Part shown: positions 12,210-13,200 of the stretch, piece after piece
How positions within the stretch are numbered: the first letter of the stretch is position 1
Layout: every line of letters starts with the position of its first letter
From: JALYUA01 sp040004225
GTDB taxonomy: Bacteria; Acidobacteriota; Thermoanaerobaculia; UBA5066; Gp7-AA6
Length of the DNA stretch: 13,200 nt
Direction of reading: 5' to 3'
Assembly: GCA_040004225.1 (NCBI GenBank)
Contig: JBDUBI010000183.1
Coordinates: forward strand, 1-13,200
Position numbers and translations under genes: made by a program
The notes under the pieces: model-generated
Told to the model about the DNA's origin: nothing
What the model saw: the letters and a program-made list of their open reading frames with translations, nothing else
Database searches by the model: none

Positions 12210-13200
12210 ATGAAGAAGACTTTTGTGACGTGCATGGTGCTCGTCGCTCTGTTCGCCGTTGCGAACAGCGCGAGCGCCGTCACGTGTACCGTCGACCAGC
12301 GGCCGGCGGCGACCCTGCTCGTCCCCTGGTTCCAGGTGACGTTCAACCCGGATGGTTCGCCCCAGACCTCTACGAGCCCCGCGCTTCAGGCCGCTCTGGA
12401 CACGATCGTGACGATCGGAAACGCCTCCTCGGCGCCGACGATCGCCCACGTCTCGGTGTTCAACGAGCGATCCGTGCTGGTTCTCGACTTCAACGTCGCC
12501 CTGACTGGCTTTGACATTCAGGCGATGCGGATGTCCGAGATCCTGCGCGGCAACCTCCCCTCGACTCCGATCACGACCAGCCACGTCTCTGCGGCCAACG
12601 ACGTGTGTCAGCGCAACGCTTCGGCAGCGGTCTACCCGATCGGCTTCCTCCGCGTGCGTCCGAACGCGCCGACGACCCCGGAAGACAACACCCTGGCGAC
12701 GGCGCTCTATCCGACGCCGGCGTTCACACAGGGCGGTTCCTTCCAGTTGAACACCCTGGACTCGCTCGACACCTCCGCGGACTCGCTCGGCTGCACCGCG
12801 GCGCCGGATCAGGTGATCACCGGGTTGATCCACGGTTACATAACGATCGACATGGTCAACTACTGCAACCTGTCGAACCCGTCCGATCCTCTGTACTACG
12901 CCAACGACGCGATCGGTATGGAGAACAACCTGTTTGGCGAGGTGATCTTCACCTCCTCCACCGGTATTCCGACCTTCGGCGCGTCAACGGTCAACATCGA
13001 AGCCGATCGCTCCTTCTCGAACCTCGTCAATGGCGGGCAGTTCGACCAGACGGCGACCGCGCGTACCCGCACCTTCTATGGCCGTTACTGGTCGCCGACG
13101 ACGGAAAACTTCTGCACGAACTGCGGAACCGGCGTCTCCCCGACCGACCTCGCGGTCATCGCTCCCTGGGATCGTGGATTCGGCGACGAGCGTGAGCCCC
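12210..13200 (+). CDS. Exported protein of unknown function (3' end beyond window)
   Basis: The first 330 residues are present and the frame is still open at the window edge. Residues 1-23 are a Sec signal peptide (MKKTF, core 'VTCMVLVALFAVANSASA'). The mature part begins 'VTCTVDQRPAATLLVPWFQV' and includes 'HVSVFNERSVLVLDFNVALT', then 'GFDIQAMRMSEILRGNLP' (about 100-117). From memory, secreted Acidobacteriota proteins share a 'LLVPYFEVD...LDFNVYLTGYDVQ' layout; this was not searched. Several Cys (26, 133 and the pair in 'FCTNCGTG') suggest disulphides and an extracytoplasmic site. No catalytic motif is recognised. The ATG at 12210 is supported by GAGGAG (12195-12200) and the signal peptide; the upstream ATG at 12150 lacks a well-spaced Shine-Dalgarno. 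The protein is probably single-gene and expressed from the 266-base leader upstream. Confidence 0.8.
   Translation, partial: MKKTFVTCMVLVALFAVANSASAVTCTVDQRPAATLLVPWFQVTFNPDGSPQTSTSPALQAALDTIVTIGNASSAPTIAHVSVFNERSVLVLDFNVALTGFDIQAMRMSEILRGNLPSTPITTSHVSAANDVCQRNASAAVYPIGFLRVRPNAPTTPEDNTLATALYPTPAFTQGGSFQLNTLDSLDTSADSLGCTAAPDQVITGLIHGYITIDMVNYCNLSNPSDPLYYANDAIGMENNLFGEVIFTSSTGIPTFGASTVNIEADRSFSNLVNGGQFDQTATARTRTFYGRYWSPTTENFCTNCGTGVSPTDLAVIAPWDRGFGDEREP

Noticed and set aside
1..13200. CRISPR array, IS element, tRNA or rRNA
   Set aside because: No spaced 25-40 bp direct repeats, transposase motifs with flanking inverted repeats, cloverleaf or conserved rRNA stretches were seen when reading both strands.

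Overview
The window is high-GC DNA (about two thirds G+C by eye) from a Gram-negative bacterium. The evidence for an outer membrane is two beta-barrel proteins ending in phenylalanine, a lipoprotein signal peptide and several Sec signal peptides. The mix of a carboxypeptidase-regulatory-domain barrel protein, an FG-GAP lipoprotein and a secreted 'LLVPWF...LDFNV...G.D.Q' protein resembles Acidobacteriota, perhaps class Thermoanaerobaculia. That placement rests on recalled family resemblance and was not tested by any search. No phage, IS, CRISPR, tRNA or rRNA was seen. This looks like ordinary chromosome with mixed housekeeping and envelope genes.

Layout. 55-1944 (-) is a secreted protein with an N-terminal carboxypeptidase-regulatory-like domain and a C-terminal barrel. 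2192-3097 (-) is a monofunctional proline dehydrogenase, coupled by a 4-nt GTGA overlap to a ComF-type phosphoribosyltransferase (3094-3879, -). 4016-4606 (+) is a small outer-membrane barrel. 4607-5078 is a repeat- and hairpin-rich gap with a possible 59-aa small protein (4739-4918, +) and a sigma-54-like motif. 5079-5564 (-) is an Lrp/AsnC regulator, divergent from a DnaJ-family co-chaperone with half a zinc finger (5686-6702, +). 6755-9242 (-) is a three-gene cluster: an XRE regulator, a TPR protein and an exported protein of unknown function. 9434-10219 (+) is an ABC-2 polysaccharide-export-type permease, followed across a long hairpin by an FG-GAP lipoprotein (10303-11943, +) with its own terminator. 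12210 to the window end (+) is the first 330 residues of a secreted protein of unknown function.

The real starts of several genes lie inside longer open frames and were chosen from Shine-Dalgarno sites, signal peptides, stop/start overlaps and promoter position. ComF, DnaJ and the permease instead have a good -10 box only 9-16 bases before ATG and no Shine-Dalgarno, which suggests leaderless or nearly leaderless mRNAs.

The least explained parts are the XRE/TPR/exported-protein cluster, with a 17-bp-phased GAATYG motif array between the first two genes and related dyads upstream; the 55-nt hairpin before the FG-GAP lipoprotein; and the 4.6-5.1 kb gap. I found no strong evidence of a complete novel multi-gene system. 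The XRE/TPR cluster is the best candidate for an undescribed regulatory unit.
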